The notes under the pieces were generated by a model that searched no databases, was not told the origin of the DNA, and was given only the letters and a program-made list of their open reading frames with translations. From assembly GCF_019635465.1 (NCBI RefSeq), contig NZ_JAHBZK010000001.1, forward strand, positions 124,001 through 188,000: 64,000 nucleotides of DNA, in the 5' to 3' direction. Below, piece by piece: positions 45,623 to 56,363 of the stretch. A program made the position numbers and the translations under genes. Source of the stretch: Hydrogenophaga sp. GTDB taxonomy: Bacteria; Pseudomonadota; Gammaproteobacteria; Burkholderiales; Burkholderiaceae_C. The first letter of the stretch is position 1. Each line of letters opens with the position of its first letter.

Positions 45623-47029
45623 ATGCGCGCGGACCCCATCCCCTCCTCCCTGGGCGCCCGTGGCGCCGGCACGCAGCGCCGCGTGGCGGTCATTGGTGCC
45701 GGCATTGCCGGTCTGGCGGCGGCCCGCACCCTGCAGGGGCTGACTGACGTCACGTTGTATGAAGCCGGCGACTGGTTCGGCGGACACGCCCACACGGTCG
45801 ACGTCACCTTGCCCGGCACCGACGGCCAGCCCTCGACCTTCGGGGTCGACACCGGCTTCCTGGTGCTCAACGAGCGCACCTACCCCAACTTGCTGGCCTT
45901 GTTTGCCGAGCTCGATGTGCCGCTGGCGGGTTCGGACATGTCCTTTTCCGCCCAGGTGCCGCAGGCTGGCCCTGGCGGCGGCATGCTCGAGTGGAGCGGC
46001 ACCAGCCTGTCCACCGTGTTCTCGCAACGCCGCAATCTGGCCCGACCGGCCTTCTGGGGCATGCTGGGCGACATCCTGCGCTTCAACCGGCTGTGCACCC
46101 GCCTGGCCGAACGCGGCGATGACCTGCACCCGGACAGCCCGCTGCTGCAGCCGCTGGACGACTTCCTGCGCCAGCACCGGTTCGGCGCGGCATTTCGCGA
46201 CTGGTACCTGCTGCCCATGCTGGGTTGCATCTGGAGCTGCCCCACCGACCAGATGCTGCGCTTCCCGGTCGCCACGCTGGTGCGCTTCTGTCACAACCAC
46301 GGCCTCATCCAGGTGAGTGGGCGACCGCGCTGGTTCACCGTGGCCGGCGGCGCGCGCCAGTACGTGCAGAAGATCATCGACGCCCTGCCGGACACACGAC
46401 TGGCCACGCCGGTGCGCCAGATCGTGCGCGATGCGAGCGGCGTGCGCGTGGTCACCGACAGCCAGGTCGAACGCTTCGATGCGGTGGTGCTCGCCTGCCA
46501 CACCGACCAGGCACTGCGCCTGCTCGGCGGCGAGGCCTCTGCCGACGAGCGTGAGCTGCTGGGTGCCATCCGCTACCAGGCCAACCGCGCCGTGCTGCAC
46601 ACCGATGCCGCTGTCCTGCCCACCCAGGAGCGCGCCTGGGCAGCCTGGAACTACGAGCGCGGACCTCAGCCCGACGCGGGCGGGGCGCAGGTCTGCCTGC
46701 ACTACCTGCTCAACAAGCTGCAACCTTTGCCGACGCCCCAGCCGGTGGTGGTGAGCCTCAACCCCATCCGCGCCATCGACCCCGCCAGTGTGTTGGGCGA
46801 ATGGGACTACGACCACCCCGTGTTCGACCTCGACGCCATCCGTGCACAGACGCGCCTGCCGGCCATCCAGGGGCGGCTCAACACCTGGTACGCCGGCGCC
46901 TGGTGTGGCTACGGCTTTCACGAAGACGGCCTCAAGGCCGGGCTGTCGGCGGCGCGCGGCCTGCTCGACCAATGGGCACTGACCGACAACAGCGGCGCCG
47001 TCCACGCCCTGCCAGGAGTGCTGGCGTGA
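45623..47029 (+). CDS. FAD-dependent amine oxidase/desaturase-like flavoprotein
   Basis: A 468-residue protein. The Rossmann FAD motif is VAVIGAGIAGLAAARTL at about residues 21-37, followed by YEAGDWFGGHAHTVDV. It resembles the NAD(P)-binding oxidoreductases found at the head of cfa operons in stress-induced lipid loci. The ATG at 45623 has GAGGG at 45611. It overlaps the next gene by GTGA. A role in oxidising a lipid or carotenoid-like substrate is inferred from the neighbours. Confidence 0.88.
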   Translation: MRADPIPSSLGARGAGTQRRVAVIGAGIAGLAAARTLQGLTDVTLYEAGDWFGGHAHTVDVTLPGTDGQPSTFGVDTGFLVLNERTYPNLLALFAELDVPLAGSDMSFSAQVPQAGPGGGMLEWSGTSLSTVFSQRRNLARPAFWGMLGDILRFNRLCTRLAERGDDLHPDSPLLQPLDDFLRQHRFGAAFRDWYLLPMLGCIWSCPTDQMLRFPVATLVRFCHNHGLIQVSGRPRWFTVAGGARQYVQKIIDALPDTRLATPVRQIVRDASGVRVVTDSQVERFDAVVLACHTDQALRLLGGEASADERELLGAIRYQANRAVLHTDAAVLPTQERAWAAWNYERGPQPDAGGAQVCLHYLLNKLQPLPTPQPVVVSLNPIRAIDPASVLGEWDYDHPVFDLDAIRAQTRLPAIQGRLNTWYAGAWCGYGFHEDGLKAGLSAARGLLDQWALTDNSGAVHALPGVLA

Positions 47030-47844
47030 ATGAGGCGAAGGCGCTGATCGGCTTCGGCCAGGTGCGCCACAGCCGTACGCGCCCGCGTGCGCACGCCTTC
47101 AGCTACCCCACGTTTTTCCTGATGCTGCCGCTGCGCGCGCTCAAGGAGCGCCCGTCGGCGGCCGTGGCACGCAACCGCAAAGCCTGGCTGAGCTTTCACG
47201 ATCGCGACCACGGCGATGGTCGCGACGACTGCCTGCAGTGGCTCGACGAGGTACTGCATCGGCATGGCATCGACGACGCCACCGGCGAGATCTGGTTGCA
47301 CACCTACCCACGCCTGCTGGGCTACGTCTTCAAGCCGGTGAGCTTCTGGTACTGCCACCGCGCCGACGGTTCGCTGCGGGCCGTCATCGCCGAGGTCAAC
47401 AACACCTTCGGCGAGCGCCATTGCTACCTGCTCGATGCGCCCCGCTACGGCGTGCCCTGCGAAGCCGACAAAGTGTTCCACGTCTCGCCGTTCTGCCCGG
47501 TGCGCGGGCGCTACCGCTTCGTCTTCATGCGCACGCAGGGCGAAGTCCCCCGCACCGTGATGCGCATCGACTACCACGACGACCCTGCGCAACCAATGCC
47601 ACTGCTCAACACCAGCGTCAGCGGCACGCTGGTGCCGCTCGACAACGCCAGTCGGCGCCGCGCGCTGTTCACGCAACCGCTGATGACCCTGGCCGTGATC
47701 GCGCGCATCCACTGGCAGGCCCTGCGCCTGTGGGTCAAGCGCACGCCGTTCTTTCGTCAGCCCGCTGCCCCGACGGCACTGGTCACGGCCACACCGATGG
47801 CGGCCAGCTCCTTGAACCCCACCTCGACCCAAGGCGACCCATGA
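47026..47844 (+). CDS. DUF1365 family protein
   Basis: A 272-residue cytoplasmic protein starting at GTG 47026, coupled to the flavoprotein stop. The family pattern GQVRHSRTRPRAHAFSYP, FKPVSFWYCH and FHVSPFCPVRGRYRF is present. Function unknown; these genes recur beside cyclopropane-fatty-acid synthase in this operon type. The C-terminal ~35 residues are Ala/Thr/Pro-rich. It overlaps cfa (ATGA). Confidence 0.88.
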   Translation: MNEAKALIGFGQVRHSRTRPRAHAFSYPTFFLMLPLRALKERPSAAVARNRKAWLSFHDRDHGDGRDDCLQWLDEVLHRHGIDDATGEIWLHTYPRLLGYVFKPVSFWYCHRADGSLRAVIAEVNNTFGERHCYLLDAPRYGVPCEADKVFHVSPFCPVRGRYRFVFMRTQGEVPRTVMRIDYHDDPAQPMPLLNTSVSGTLVPLDNASRRRALFTQPLMTLAVIARIHWQALRLWVKRTPFFRQPAAPTALVTATPMAASSLNPTSTQGDP

Positions 47845-49073
47845 GCCACTCCAGCACCGTCGCACGACCCGCCCCCGCGGTGTCCCTGCCACCCCAAGCC
47901 CCGGCCGCAGCGCGGCAGATGCTGCGTCTGTTGCAACGGCTGCGCCACGGCAGCCTCAGCCTCACGCTGCCCGATGGCTCGGTGCAGCGCTTCGGTGGCG
48001 AGGACGCGCCGCACGCCAGCCTGTGGCTGCACAACTGGAAGGTCTGTACGGCGGTGCTCAAGTCGGGTGACATCGGTTTTGCCGAGGGCTACATCGCGGG
48101 CGACTGGAGCACACCCAACCTCACCGTGCTTATCGACCTCATGCTGCGCAACCGACGCGAGGTGGAAGAAGCCATCCACGGCAGCTGGCTGGGTCGCCTG
48201 GCTTATCGGCTGCGCCACCTGCTCAACCACAACAGCAAGGCCAACAGCCGGCGCAACATCCACGCCCACTACGACCTGGGCAACGCCTTCTACCGGCTCT
48301 GGCTCGACGAGACGATGAACTACTCGTCGGCCTGGTTCGAGACGCCCGGGCTCAGCATGGTGCAGGCCCAGCACGCCAAGGTGCGCCGAGCGCTGCGCAT
48401 GGCCGGCGTGCAACCGGGCCACCGCGTGCTGGAGATCGGCTGCGGCTGGGGTGCGCTGGCCGAGAAGGCCCTGCTGGAGTTCGACGCCAGTGTGGTGGGC
48501 GTGACCCTGTCCACCGAGCAGCTCGCCTTCGCCCGCGCGCGCATGCAGGCCCTGATGACCGGCGATCGCGCCGACCTGCGATTGCAGGATTACCGCGACA
48601 TCGACGATGCGCCCTTCGATGCCATCTGCTCGATCGAAATGGTCGAGGCCGTGGGCCGCCACTACTGGCCCACCTACTTCCAGACCGTGGCGCGACTGCT
48701 CAAACCCGGCGGGCGCGCCTGCATCCAGAGCATCGTGATCCGCGACGATCTGTTCGAGCGTTACATCCGCGGCACCGACTTCATCCAGCAGTACATCTTT
48801 CCCGGCGGCTGCCTGCCCAGCCCCCGCGTCTTTCGGGAACAGGCCGAGCGAGCAGGCCTGGTGGTGGAAGACAGCTTCGCCTTCGGCGCCGACTACGCAC
48901 GCACCCTGGCCGACTGGCGCGAGCGCTTTCTGGCTGCACGCGATGAGGTGCTGGCGCAGGGCTTCGACGAACGCTTCCTGCGCATCTGGGAGTTCTACCT
49001 CGCCTACTGCGAGGCGGCCTTCAACGATGGCAGCACCGACGTCGTGCAGTTCACGCTGCGCAAGCCGGACTGA
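47841..49073 (+). CDS. cfa: cyclopropane-fatty-acyl-phospholipid synthase
   Basis: Methylates cis double bonds of membrane phospholipids using S-adenosylmethionine, forming cyclopropane rings that resist acid and oxidative stress. It has 410 residues. The SAM motif is VLEIGCGWGALAEKA; the family's conserved region includes YDLGNAFYRLWLDETMNYSSAWF, VTLSTEQLAFA and YFQTVARLLKPGG. The ATG at 47841 overlaps the DUF1365 stop. It may instead make branched or furan-precursor lipids, as homologues in such operons do. Confidence 0.9.
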   Translation: MSHSSTVARPAPAVSLPPQAPAAARQMLRLLQRLRHGSLSLTLPDGSVQRFGGEDAPHASLWLHNWKVCTAVLKSGDIGFAEGYIAGDWSTPNLTVLIDLMLRNRREVEEAIHGSWLGRLAYRLRHLLNHNSKANSRRNIHAHYDLGNAFYRLWLDETMNYSSAWFETPGLSMVQAQHAKVRRALRMAGVQPGHRVLEIGCGWGALAEKALLEFDASVVGVTLSTEQLAFARARMQALMTGDRADLRLQDYRDIDDAPFDAICSIEMVEAVGRHYWPTYFQTVARLLKPGGRACIQSIVIRDDLFERYIRGTDFIQQYIFPGGCLPSPRVFREQAERAGLVVEDSFAFGADYARTLADWRERFLAARDEVLAQGFDERFLRIWEFYLAYCEAAFNDGSTDVVQFTLRKPD

Positions 49074-49081
49074 AGCCCACC

Positions 49082-49633
49082 ATGCGCTCGACCGCCCTGC
49101 TCGGTGTGCTGCTCGGCGCTGTGCTGTGCGCCCAGCCCGCGCCAGCGCGCGCCTCGCTCGACGAGGCGCTGCAAGGGCAATCGGTGGTGGGCCAAGCGCG
49201 ATTGCGGGTGTGGGGCTTCAGCGTCTACGACGCCACGCTGTATGCCACGCCAGGGTTCACCCCCCAACGTTTCGACGACCACCCGTTTGCCCTGCAGCTG
49301 GCCTACCTGCGCGACTTTGCGGGCAGCGACATCGCCGAGCGATCGCTGCAGGAGATCAACGATCAGGGCGCGGTGGACGAGGCCACCGCCCAACGCTGGT
49401 TGCAGGCCATGCGTTCGGTGTTTCCCGACGTCAAGGCGGGCGACCGCATCACCGGGCTGTACCGGCCAGGCGAGGGCGCGCGCTTCTACCTCAACGACAA
49501 ACCCTTGGGCGCCATCGATGACGCACGCTTTGCGCGCCGCTTCTTCGCGATCTGGCTCTCGCCCAGGACCTCGCAACCCGCCATGCGCGAGCGGCTGTTG
49601 CAGGCCTTGAACCAAGGCCAGGGCAAGCCATGA
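49082..49633 (+). CDS. chalcone-isomerase-like exported protein
   Basis: A 183-residue protein with a signal peptide (ends about PARAS, residue 25). It has a chalcone isomerase-like fold: QARLRVWGFSVYDATLYATP and DHPFALQLAYLRDFAGSDIAE. In bacteria this fold probably binds fatty acids or lipids rather than flavonoids. It follows cfa by 8 bases and overlaps the MFS gene by ATGA, in the same operon. Confidence 0.85.
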   Translation: MRSTALLGVLLGAVLCAQPAPARASLDEALQGQSVVGQARLRVWGFSVYDATLYATPGFTPQRFDDHPFALQLAYLRDFAGSDIAERSLQEINDQGAVDEATAQRWLQAMRSVFPDVKAGDRITGLYRPGEGARFYLNDKPLGAIDDARFARRFFAIWLSPRTSQPAMRERLLQALNQGQGKP

Positions 49634-50955
49634 GCAGCCACGGTCGCGCCCCGGAACCTGCGGCCGATTTCGTCGGCCGGGGGGCCTGGCGTGCGGGTCT
49701 GCGCTACGGCCTGCTCGGGCTGCCGCTGGCCTTCGTGGCCTTGCCTTTGTACGTGGTGCTGCCCAACCACTACGCACGCGAGTTTGCGGCACCGTTGGCG
49801 GCCCTGGGCATGGTGCTGCTGGCCGCGCGACTGGTGGACGCGGTGCTGGACCCCTTGATCGGGCGTTGGTGCGACCGCCTGGGCGCGCAGTCGGATCGGC
49901 GCCTGTTGGCCGTGGCCGGTGCCGCCGCCGTGGTGCTGGTGCTGGGTTTGTGGGGCCTGTTGTTTCCACCTGGGGCGGTGCTGTCGCAAGGCAGCACGGC
50001 GCTGCTGGCATGGGCCGGCGTGGTGATGGCCATCACCTACACCGCTTACAGCATCGTCGCGGTGGCCCACCAGGCCTGGGGTGCGCGCCTGGGCGGCACC
50101 GAAACCGAGCGCGGCCGCGTGGTGGCCTGGCGCGAGGGCTTTGCGCTGGTCGGCGTGCTGCTGGCCTCGGTGTTGCCGGGCACCGCCGGGCTGGGCGCCA
50201 CGGTATGGGCCTTCGCCCTGTTGTTGGCCCTGGGGTGGTGGTTCTGGCGGCACAGCCCTGCGCCATTGGCATCGGGCGTGTCCTTGCTGGGCGGGCACTC
50301 GCCTTTGCGCCAGCCCGCGTTTCGCCGCCTGCTGCTGGTGTTCGTGGTCAACGGCACTGCCAGTGCCGTGCCGGCCACGCTGGTTCTGTTCTTCGTGCAG
50401 GACCGGCTGCAGGCCAGTGCCAGCGTGGAGCCGATGTTTCTGGCCACCTACTTTCTGAGCGCGGCGCTGTCGATGCCCTTGTGGGTGCGGCTCGTGCCCC
50501 GGCTGGGCCTGGCCCGCACCTGGCTGGTGGGCATGCTGCTGGCGGTGTTCGCCTTTGTGTGGGCGGCCATGCTCGGTGCGGGCGACATCGGCTGGTTCGT
50601 GCTGGTGTGCGCGATCAGCGGTGTGGCCCTCGGCAGCGACCTGAGCCTGCCCGGCGCCATGCTGGCCGGCCTGATCGGCGAGCTGGGTGAACGCGGCCGC
50701 CGCGAAGGCGCGTACTTCGGCTGGTGGAGCTTCGCCGGCAAGCTCAACCTGGCGCTGGCGGCCGGGCTGGCCCTGCCGCTGCTGGCCTGGTTCGGCTACG
50801 CGCCTGGCGCGCGATCGCCCGACGCCCTGCAGACCCTGACCATCGCCTACTGCCTGCTGCCCTGCACCTTGAAGCTGTTGGCGGCCGCCGCGCTGTACGG
50901 GCTCGTGATCCGCCACCCCTGCGCCACCCGGCTCGCGCCGGCCACGCTGCACTGA
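49630..50955 (+). CDS. MFS transporter, GPH-like
   Basis: A 441-residue membrane carrier with about twelve helices. The loop LIGRWCDRLGAQSDRR after helix 2 is an MFS/GPH-type signature, and YTAYSIVAVAHQAWGARLGG follows. The substrate is unknown. In this operon it may move a lipid precursor or a product of the cfa pathway; inference from position only. Confidence 0.85.
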   Translation: MSSHGRAPEPAADFVGRGAWRAGLRYGLLGLPLAFVALPLYVVLPNHYAREFAAPLAALGMVLLAARLVDAVLDPLIGRWCDRLGAQSDRRLLAVAGAAAVVLVLGLWGLLFPPGAVLSQGSTALLAWAGVVMAITYTAYSIVAVAHQAWGARLGGTETERGRVVAWREGFALVGVLLASVLPGTAGLGATVWAFALLLALGWWFWRHSPAPLASGVSLLGGHSPLRQPAFRRLLLVFVVNGTASAVPATLVLFFVQDRLQASASVEPMFLATYFLSAALSMPLWVRLVPRLGLARTWLVGMLLAVFAFVWAAMLGAGDIGWFVLVCAISGVALGSDLSLPGAMLAGLIGELGERGRREGAYFGWWSFAGKLNLALAAGLALPLLAWFGYAPGARSPDALQTLTIAYCLLPCTLKLLAAAALYGLVIRHPCATRLAPATLH

Positions 50956-50977
50956 CCCCCACAGGACCTCACGCACC

Positions 50978-51520
50978 ATGCAAAGACGAACCTTGCTCAC
51001 CGCCGGCGCCGTTGCCGGACTGGGCGCGCTCACCGGCTGCGCCAGCCCGCAGGTCGCCGACTACGCCAATCAACGCCCGGCACTCGACCTGCGCCGCTAT
51101 TTCAACGGCACGCTGGACGCCTACGGCGTGTTCACCAACCGCTCTGGCGAGGTGGTGCGGCGCTTTGTGGTGGAAATGCGTTGCCAGTGGAACGGCGACG
51201 AAGGCGTGCTCGATGAGGCCTTCACCTACGCGGATGGCGAGCGCCAGCGGCGGGTGTGGCGCCTGACACACCAGGGCGATGGCGTCTATGTGGGCCGGGC
51301 CGACGACGTGGTTGGCGAAGCGCGCGGACGCACCGCGGGCAACGCCTTTCGCTGGAACTACACCCTGCAACTGCCAATCGACGGCCGCACCTTCGACGTT
51401 CAGTTCGACGACTGGATGTACCTCATGGACGAGCGCGTCATGCTCAACAAGGCCAGCATGAGCAAGTTCGGCATCCGCCTGGGCGAGGTCACGCTCAGCT
51501 TTGTGAAGCGTCCGTCATGA
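50978..51520 (+). CDS. DUF3833 lipoprotein
   Basis: A 180-residue protein with a lipoprotein signal (GALTGC, Cys22). The DUF3833 pattern is PALDLRRYFNGTLDAYGVF, FVVEMRCQWNGDEGVL, WNYTLQLPIDGRTFDVQFDD and WMYLMDERVMLNKASMSKFG. It is always, in recollection, near cfa and SDR genes; the role is unknown but envelope-located. It overlaps the SDR gene (ATGA). Confidence 0.88.
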   Translation: MQRRTLLTAGAVAGLGALTGCASPQVADYANQRPALDLRRYFNGTLDAYGVFTNRSGEVVRRFVVEMRCQWNGDEGVLDEAFTYADGERQRRVWRLTHQGDGVYVGRADDVVGEARGRTAGNAFRWNYTLQLPIDGRTFDVQFDDWMYLMDERVMLNKASMSKFGIRLGEVTLSFVKRPS

Positions 51521-52362
51521 GCACCACCCCCGTTGTGATCGAGCGCAGCAACGACAGCGACCGGCCCGCGGTGCGGGCACCGGGCCTGTTCGGTCCGCTG
51601 AACCCCAGGCTGGTCAGCTGGCGCGGCCGCCGCGTGTGGCTGGTGGGCGCGTCCAGTGGCATCGGCGCCGCCACCGCCCACGCCTTGCATGCGAGCGGCG
51701 CACAGGTGCTGGTGTCGGCGCGCGGACGCGAAGCCCTGCAGGCCTTCGTCGACGCGCACCCCGGCGCGCAGGCCTGGCCGATGGACGTGAGCGACGCTGA
51801 GGCCGTGGCCCTGACCGCGCGCCAGATCCTCGCGCAGGGCCCGGTCGACGTCATGCTGTATTGCGCCGGCCACTACCGCGAGATGCGCGCCGATGCCTTC
51901 GATCTGGACGAGCTGAAGAAGCACCTGCGCATCAACTACCTGGGCGCACTGCACGTGCTGCACGCCCTGCTGCCGGCGATGCGCGCGCGCGGGCAGGGTC
52001 ACCTCAGCCTGATGAGCAGCGTCGCCGGCTTTCGCGGCCTGCCCAAAAGCCTGGCTTATGGCCCGACCAAGGCCGCGCTGACCCACCTGGCCGAGACGCT
52101 GTACCTGGACCTGGCGCCCCTGGGCATCGGTGTGAGCGTGGTGCACCCGGGCTTCGTGCAAACGCCGCTGACCGCGCAGAATGCGTTCGACATGCCCGCG
52201 CTGATCAGCCCAGAACAGGCCGCCGAGTCGTTGTTGACCGGCTGGGCGCACGGAGAATTCGATATCCACTTTCCCAAACGCTTCACCCGCTGGATGAAAC
52301 TGCTGCGCCTGCTGCCCTACCGTCTGAGCTTTGCCGCGGTGCGCCGCGCCACCGGCCTGTGA
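51517..52362 (+). CDS. short-chain dehydrogenase/reductase
   Basis: A 281-residue NAD(P)-dependent SDR. The dinucleotide motif is VWLVGASSGIGAATAHAL; the catalytic Ser is in LMSSVAGFRG and the Tyr-Lys in AYGPTKAALTH. The C-terminus is extended and basic (FTRWMKLLRLLPYRL). The substrate may be a fatty or ketone lipid, as the neighbours act on lipids. The ATG at 51517 overlaps the lipoprotein stop. Confidence 0.9.
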   Translation: MSTTPVVIERSNDSDRPAVRAPGLFGPLNPRLVSWRGRRVWLVGASSGIGAATAHALHASGAQVLVSARGREALQAFVDAHPGAQAWPMDVSDAEAVALTARQILAQGPVDVMLYCAGHYREMRADAFDLDELKKHLRINYLGALHVLHALLPAMRARGQGHLSLMSSVAGFRGLPKSLAYGPTKAALTHLAETLYLDLAPLGIGVSVVHPGFVQTPLTAQNAFDMPALISPEQAAESLLTGWAHGEFDIHFPKRFTRWMKLLRLLPYRLSFAAVRRATGL

Positions 52363-52805
52363 GCACGCTGCCCGATGCGCGCGCCGCAGCGCAACGCGTG
52401 GTCGCGTTCTATGAGGCACTGACCCCACACGCACTCGACCGGCTCGACGAGATCTACGCACCGCACGCGCGCTTCAAGGACCCGTTCAACGAGGTGCAAG
52501 GTCTTGCGGCGATTCGCACGGTGTTCGAGCACATGTACGCCAGCCTCGAGCAACCGCGCTTCGAGGTGACGCGCTGTCTCGTCGATGGCGATCAATGCAC
52601 GCTGGTGTGGGCGTTCCGCTTTCGCTTCAAGCGCTTTGACACGACCACCGAGCAATGTGTGCGCGGTGCCTCGCACCTGGTGATGGGCGAGGACGGGCGC
52701 ATCAGCGACCACCGCGACTACTGGGACGCGGCCGAGGAGCTCTACGAAAAGCTGCCGCTGCTGGGCGGCCTGATGCGCTGGCTCAAGCGCCGCGCGCGCG
52801 AGTGA
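52359..52805 (+). CDS. SnoaL/NTF2-like protein
   Basis: A 148-residue cone-fold protein from the GTG at 52359, overlapping the SDR stop. The helix-rich start (RVVAFYEALTPHALDRLDEI) is followed by YAPHARFKDPFNEVQGLAAI and curved strands; the pocket could bind a small hydrophobic ligand. It closes the operon. Function unknown, perhaps an isomerase or carrier for the lipid product. Confidence 0.85.
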   Translation: MSTLPDARAAAQRVVAFYEALTPHALDRLDEIYAPHARFKDPFNEVQGLAAIRTVFEHMYASLEQPRFEVTRCLVDGDQCTLVWAFRFRFKRFDTTTEQCVRGASHLVMGEDGRISDHRDYWDAAEELYEKLPLLGGLMRWLKRRARE

Positions 52806-52826
52806 GCCGCGCGCGGGCTCGGACCT

Positions 52827-53441
52827 TCAAGCCGGCTTGGAATCGATGAAGCTCTGGCGCTGCGCCAGCTTGTCGCCCAGTTTGGCCAGGTTGGGGTAGC
52901 TCACCCGCCAGTCGATCACCGGGAAGCGGAAGTCCAGGTAGCCCAGTGCGCAGCCCACGGCCACGTCGGACAGGCTGAAGTGAATGCCGGAGCAGAACGG
53001 CTTGTCGCCCAGGCCCTGGCTCATGGACTTGAGCGACCCATGGATCTTGCCCATCTGGCGATCGATCCAGGCCTGGCTGCGTTGCTCGGCCGTGCGGTGC
53101 GGCCAGGTGGCCTCCAGGCGGGCCAGGATGGCGGCGTCGAGCACGCCATCGGCCAGTGCTTCCCAGGTCTTGACCTCGGCGCGCTCGCGTCCGGACGCGG
53201 GGATCAGCTTGCCCACCGGCGACAAGCCGTCGAGGTATTCGACGATCACCCGCGAATCGAACACGGCCTCGCCGCCTTCCATCACCAGACAGGGCACTTT
53301 GCCCAGCGGGTTGGAGGCCGCAATGGTGGTGTCGGCGGACCAGACGTCTTCCTGCACGAACTGGTAGTCCAGCTTCTTTTCGGCCATGACGATGCGCACT
53401 TTGCGCACGTAGGGGCTGGTGACGGCACCGATGAGTTTCAT
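52827..53441 (-). CDS. glutathione S-transferase family protein
   Basis: A 204-residue GST-fold protein. The thioredoxin-like N-terminus has TSPYVRKVRIVMAEKKL, and the glutathione-site pattern PLGKVPCLVMEGG and DSRVIVEYLDG follows. The helical C-terminal domain includes HFSLSDVAVGCALGYLDF. The start is the ATG at 53441. The catalytic Ser/Tyr is unclear. It is divergent from purB and convergent with the lipid operon. Confidence 0.88.
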   Translation of the reverse strand: MKLIGAVTSPYVRKVRIVMAEKKLDYQFVQEDVWSADTTIAASNPLGKVPCLVMEGGEAVFDSRVIVEYLDGLSPVGKLIPASGRERAEVKTWEALADGVLDAAILARLEATWPHRTAEQRSQAWIDRQMGKIHGSLKSMSQGLGDKPFCSGIHFSLSDVAVGCALGYLDFRFPVIDWRVSYPNLAKLGDKLAQRQSFIDSKPA

Positions 53442-53478
53442 GGTCTGTGGGGCGATCTGTGACGGCCGGCGATTTTAG

Positions 53479-54969
<1,491 letters not shown>

Positions 54970-55100
54970 GCTGAGCGGCGCCGCTCACGGGGTTTGATCT
55001 TCCGCAAATTGCCCCCGGCAAGGTTTACCTAGAGTTCGCATCCATCGAGCGCCCACGGGCGCTCGATGCATTTGTGGCCAACGCACGGGAGCAAGCAAGC

Positions 55101-55868
55101 ATGGCGATCGAACTGTTCAACGAGAAGGGCCACGTGTGCCTGATGTTCACCCACCTCGCGGACGAGGGGGGTGAGGCGGTGCAGGCCAACCAGTTTCTGG
55201 TGATCCACGGGGGCGCCGGCGCCATCATTGACCCGGGTGGCAACGTGGCCTACAACGAGCTGCTGCTCACCATCGGACGCTATTTCCCGCCGAACAAACT
55301 CGACAATATCCTGGCCTCGCACGCCGACCCGGACATCATCGCCTCGCTCGACCGCTGGATGACCAGCACCCAGGCCACGCTGTACATCTCGCGCCTGTGG
55401 GAGCGCTTTGCACCGCACTTCTGCAAGCCCGGCAAGACGCAGGACCGCATCATCGGCATCCCCGACCCCGGCATGCGCATCGCGCTGGGCGAGAGCGAGA
55501 TCGTGGCCTTGCCGGGGCACTTCATGCACTCGGAAGGCAACTTCCAGTTCTGGGACCCGGTCAGTCGCATCCTGTTCTCGGGGGACCTGGGTGTGTCGAT
55601 GGGCACCTCGGCCGACGCGGCGCGTGTGGTCACGTCGCTGGACAGTCACATTCCCCGCATGGAAGCCTTCCATCGCCGCTACATGGTCTCGTCCAAGGTG
55701 CTCAAGCTGTGGGCCCACATGGCGCGCAGCCTGCCGATCCGCATGATCGTGCCGCAGCACGGCTCACCCATGGCGGGCGACGCGGTGCCGGCGTTCATCG
55801 ACTGGGTCGAAGGCCTGAGCTGTGGCATCGACCACCTGACCCAGGCCAACTACGCCGTGCCGGCCTGA
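55101..55868 (+). CDS. ODP-type metallo-beta-lactamase fold protein
   Basis: A 255-residue member of the oxygen-sensing/FprA-like di-iron lactamase family (ODP domain). The metal motifs are LASHADPDIIASL, GHFMHSEGNFQFW, FSGDLGVS and PQHGSPM. The flavodoxin part found in FprA is absent. The start at the ATG 55101 is favoured (purine-rich GGGAGCAAGC before it); a GTG 27 bases up is possible. It may act in NO or oxygen response; single gene between purB and a DUF1289 gene. Confidence 0.85.
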   Translation: MAIELFNEKGHVCLMFTHLADEGGEAVQANQFLVIHGGAGAIIDPGGNVAYNELLLTIGRYFPPNKLDNILASHADPDIIASLDRWMTSTQATLYISRLWERFAPHFCKPGKTQDRIIGIPDPGMRIALGESEIVALPGHFMHSEGNFQFWDPVSRILFSGDLGVSMGTSADAARVVTSLDSHIPRMEAFHRRYMVSSKVLKLWAHMARSLPIRMIVPQHGSPMAGDAVPAFIDWVEGLSCGIDHLTQANYAVPA

Positions 55869-55886
55869 AGACCGGCGCCAGGTGCG

Positions 55887-56288
55887 CTACAGCGCGCGCT
55901 CCTTGTAGCGGTGAAAGCGCAGGGCCGTGCCCTCGATGGTGATGCGGTGCCAGCAGGCGCGCTTCTCGCCGGGCGACATCTCCGTCCAGCGCTGCACTTC
56001 GTCGAAGCGCCGGCCGCATCCCTTGCAGACAGGGTCACCCTGGCTGGTGGAGCAAATGGCGATGCAGGGTGTGTCGGGCGTGGTGGCGTACCAGGCCAGC
56101 CAGGCCTCCAGCGCCTTGGGCGGCAGCGAGTGCTCGTCGGCCTCGGTCTCTCCGAAGTACACCATCAGCGCGTAGACCTCGGCCAGCGCGCGCGTGGGGC
56201 CGGGCAACGATACCCCGTCAGGTGAGGGGCTGCGTTCGCGCCACCAGTTGATGGCCGCTTCGATGTCGGTGATGTGGATGCCGGCCAT
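55887..56288 (-). CDS. DUF3717/DUF1289 domain protein
   Basis: A 133-residue protein from the ATG at 56288. The N-terminal half (ITDIEAAINWWRERSPSPDG) matches the DUF3717 pattern. The C-terminal half carries the DUF1289 cysteines CIAICSTSQGDPVCKGCGRR, probably a Zn or Fe-S site, followed by EVQRWTEMSPGEKRA. Function unknown. It is convergent with the ODP gene. Confidence 0.8.
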   Translation of the reverse strand: MAGIHITDIEAAINWWRERSPSPDGVSLPGPTRALAEVYALMVYFGETEADEHSLPPKALEAWLAWYATTPDTPCIAICSTSQGDPVCKGCGRRFDEVQRWTEMSPGEKRACWHRITIEGTALRFHRYKERAL

Positions 56289-56363
56289 GGGAGCGCGATG
56301 ATAAAGGCGCCCCATGACCCATGCCCCCGGCACGGGTTCGCGCTTGTCGACGCCAGCGGTGGA

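Noticed and set aside
49486-51033. 515-codon minus-strand frame inside the lipid operon
   Set aside because: It runs against overlapping, motif-bearing plus-strand genes; Gln/His/Arg-rich shadow composition.
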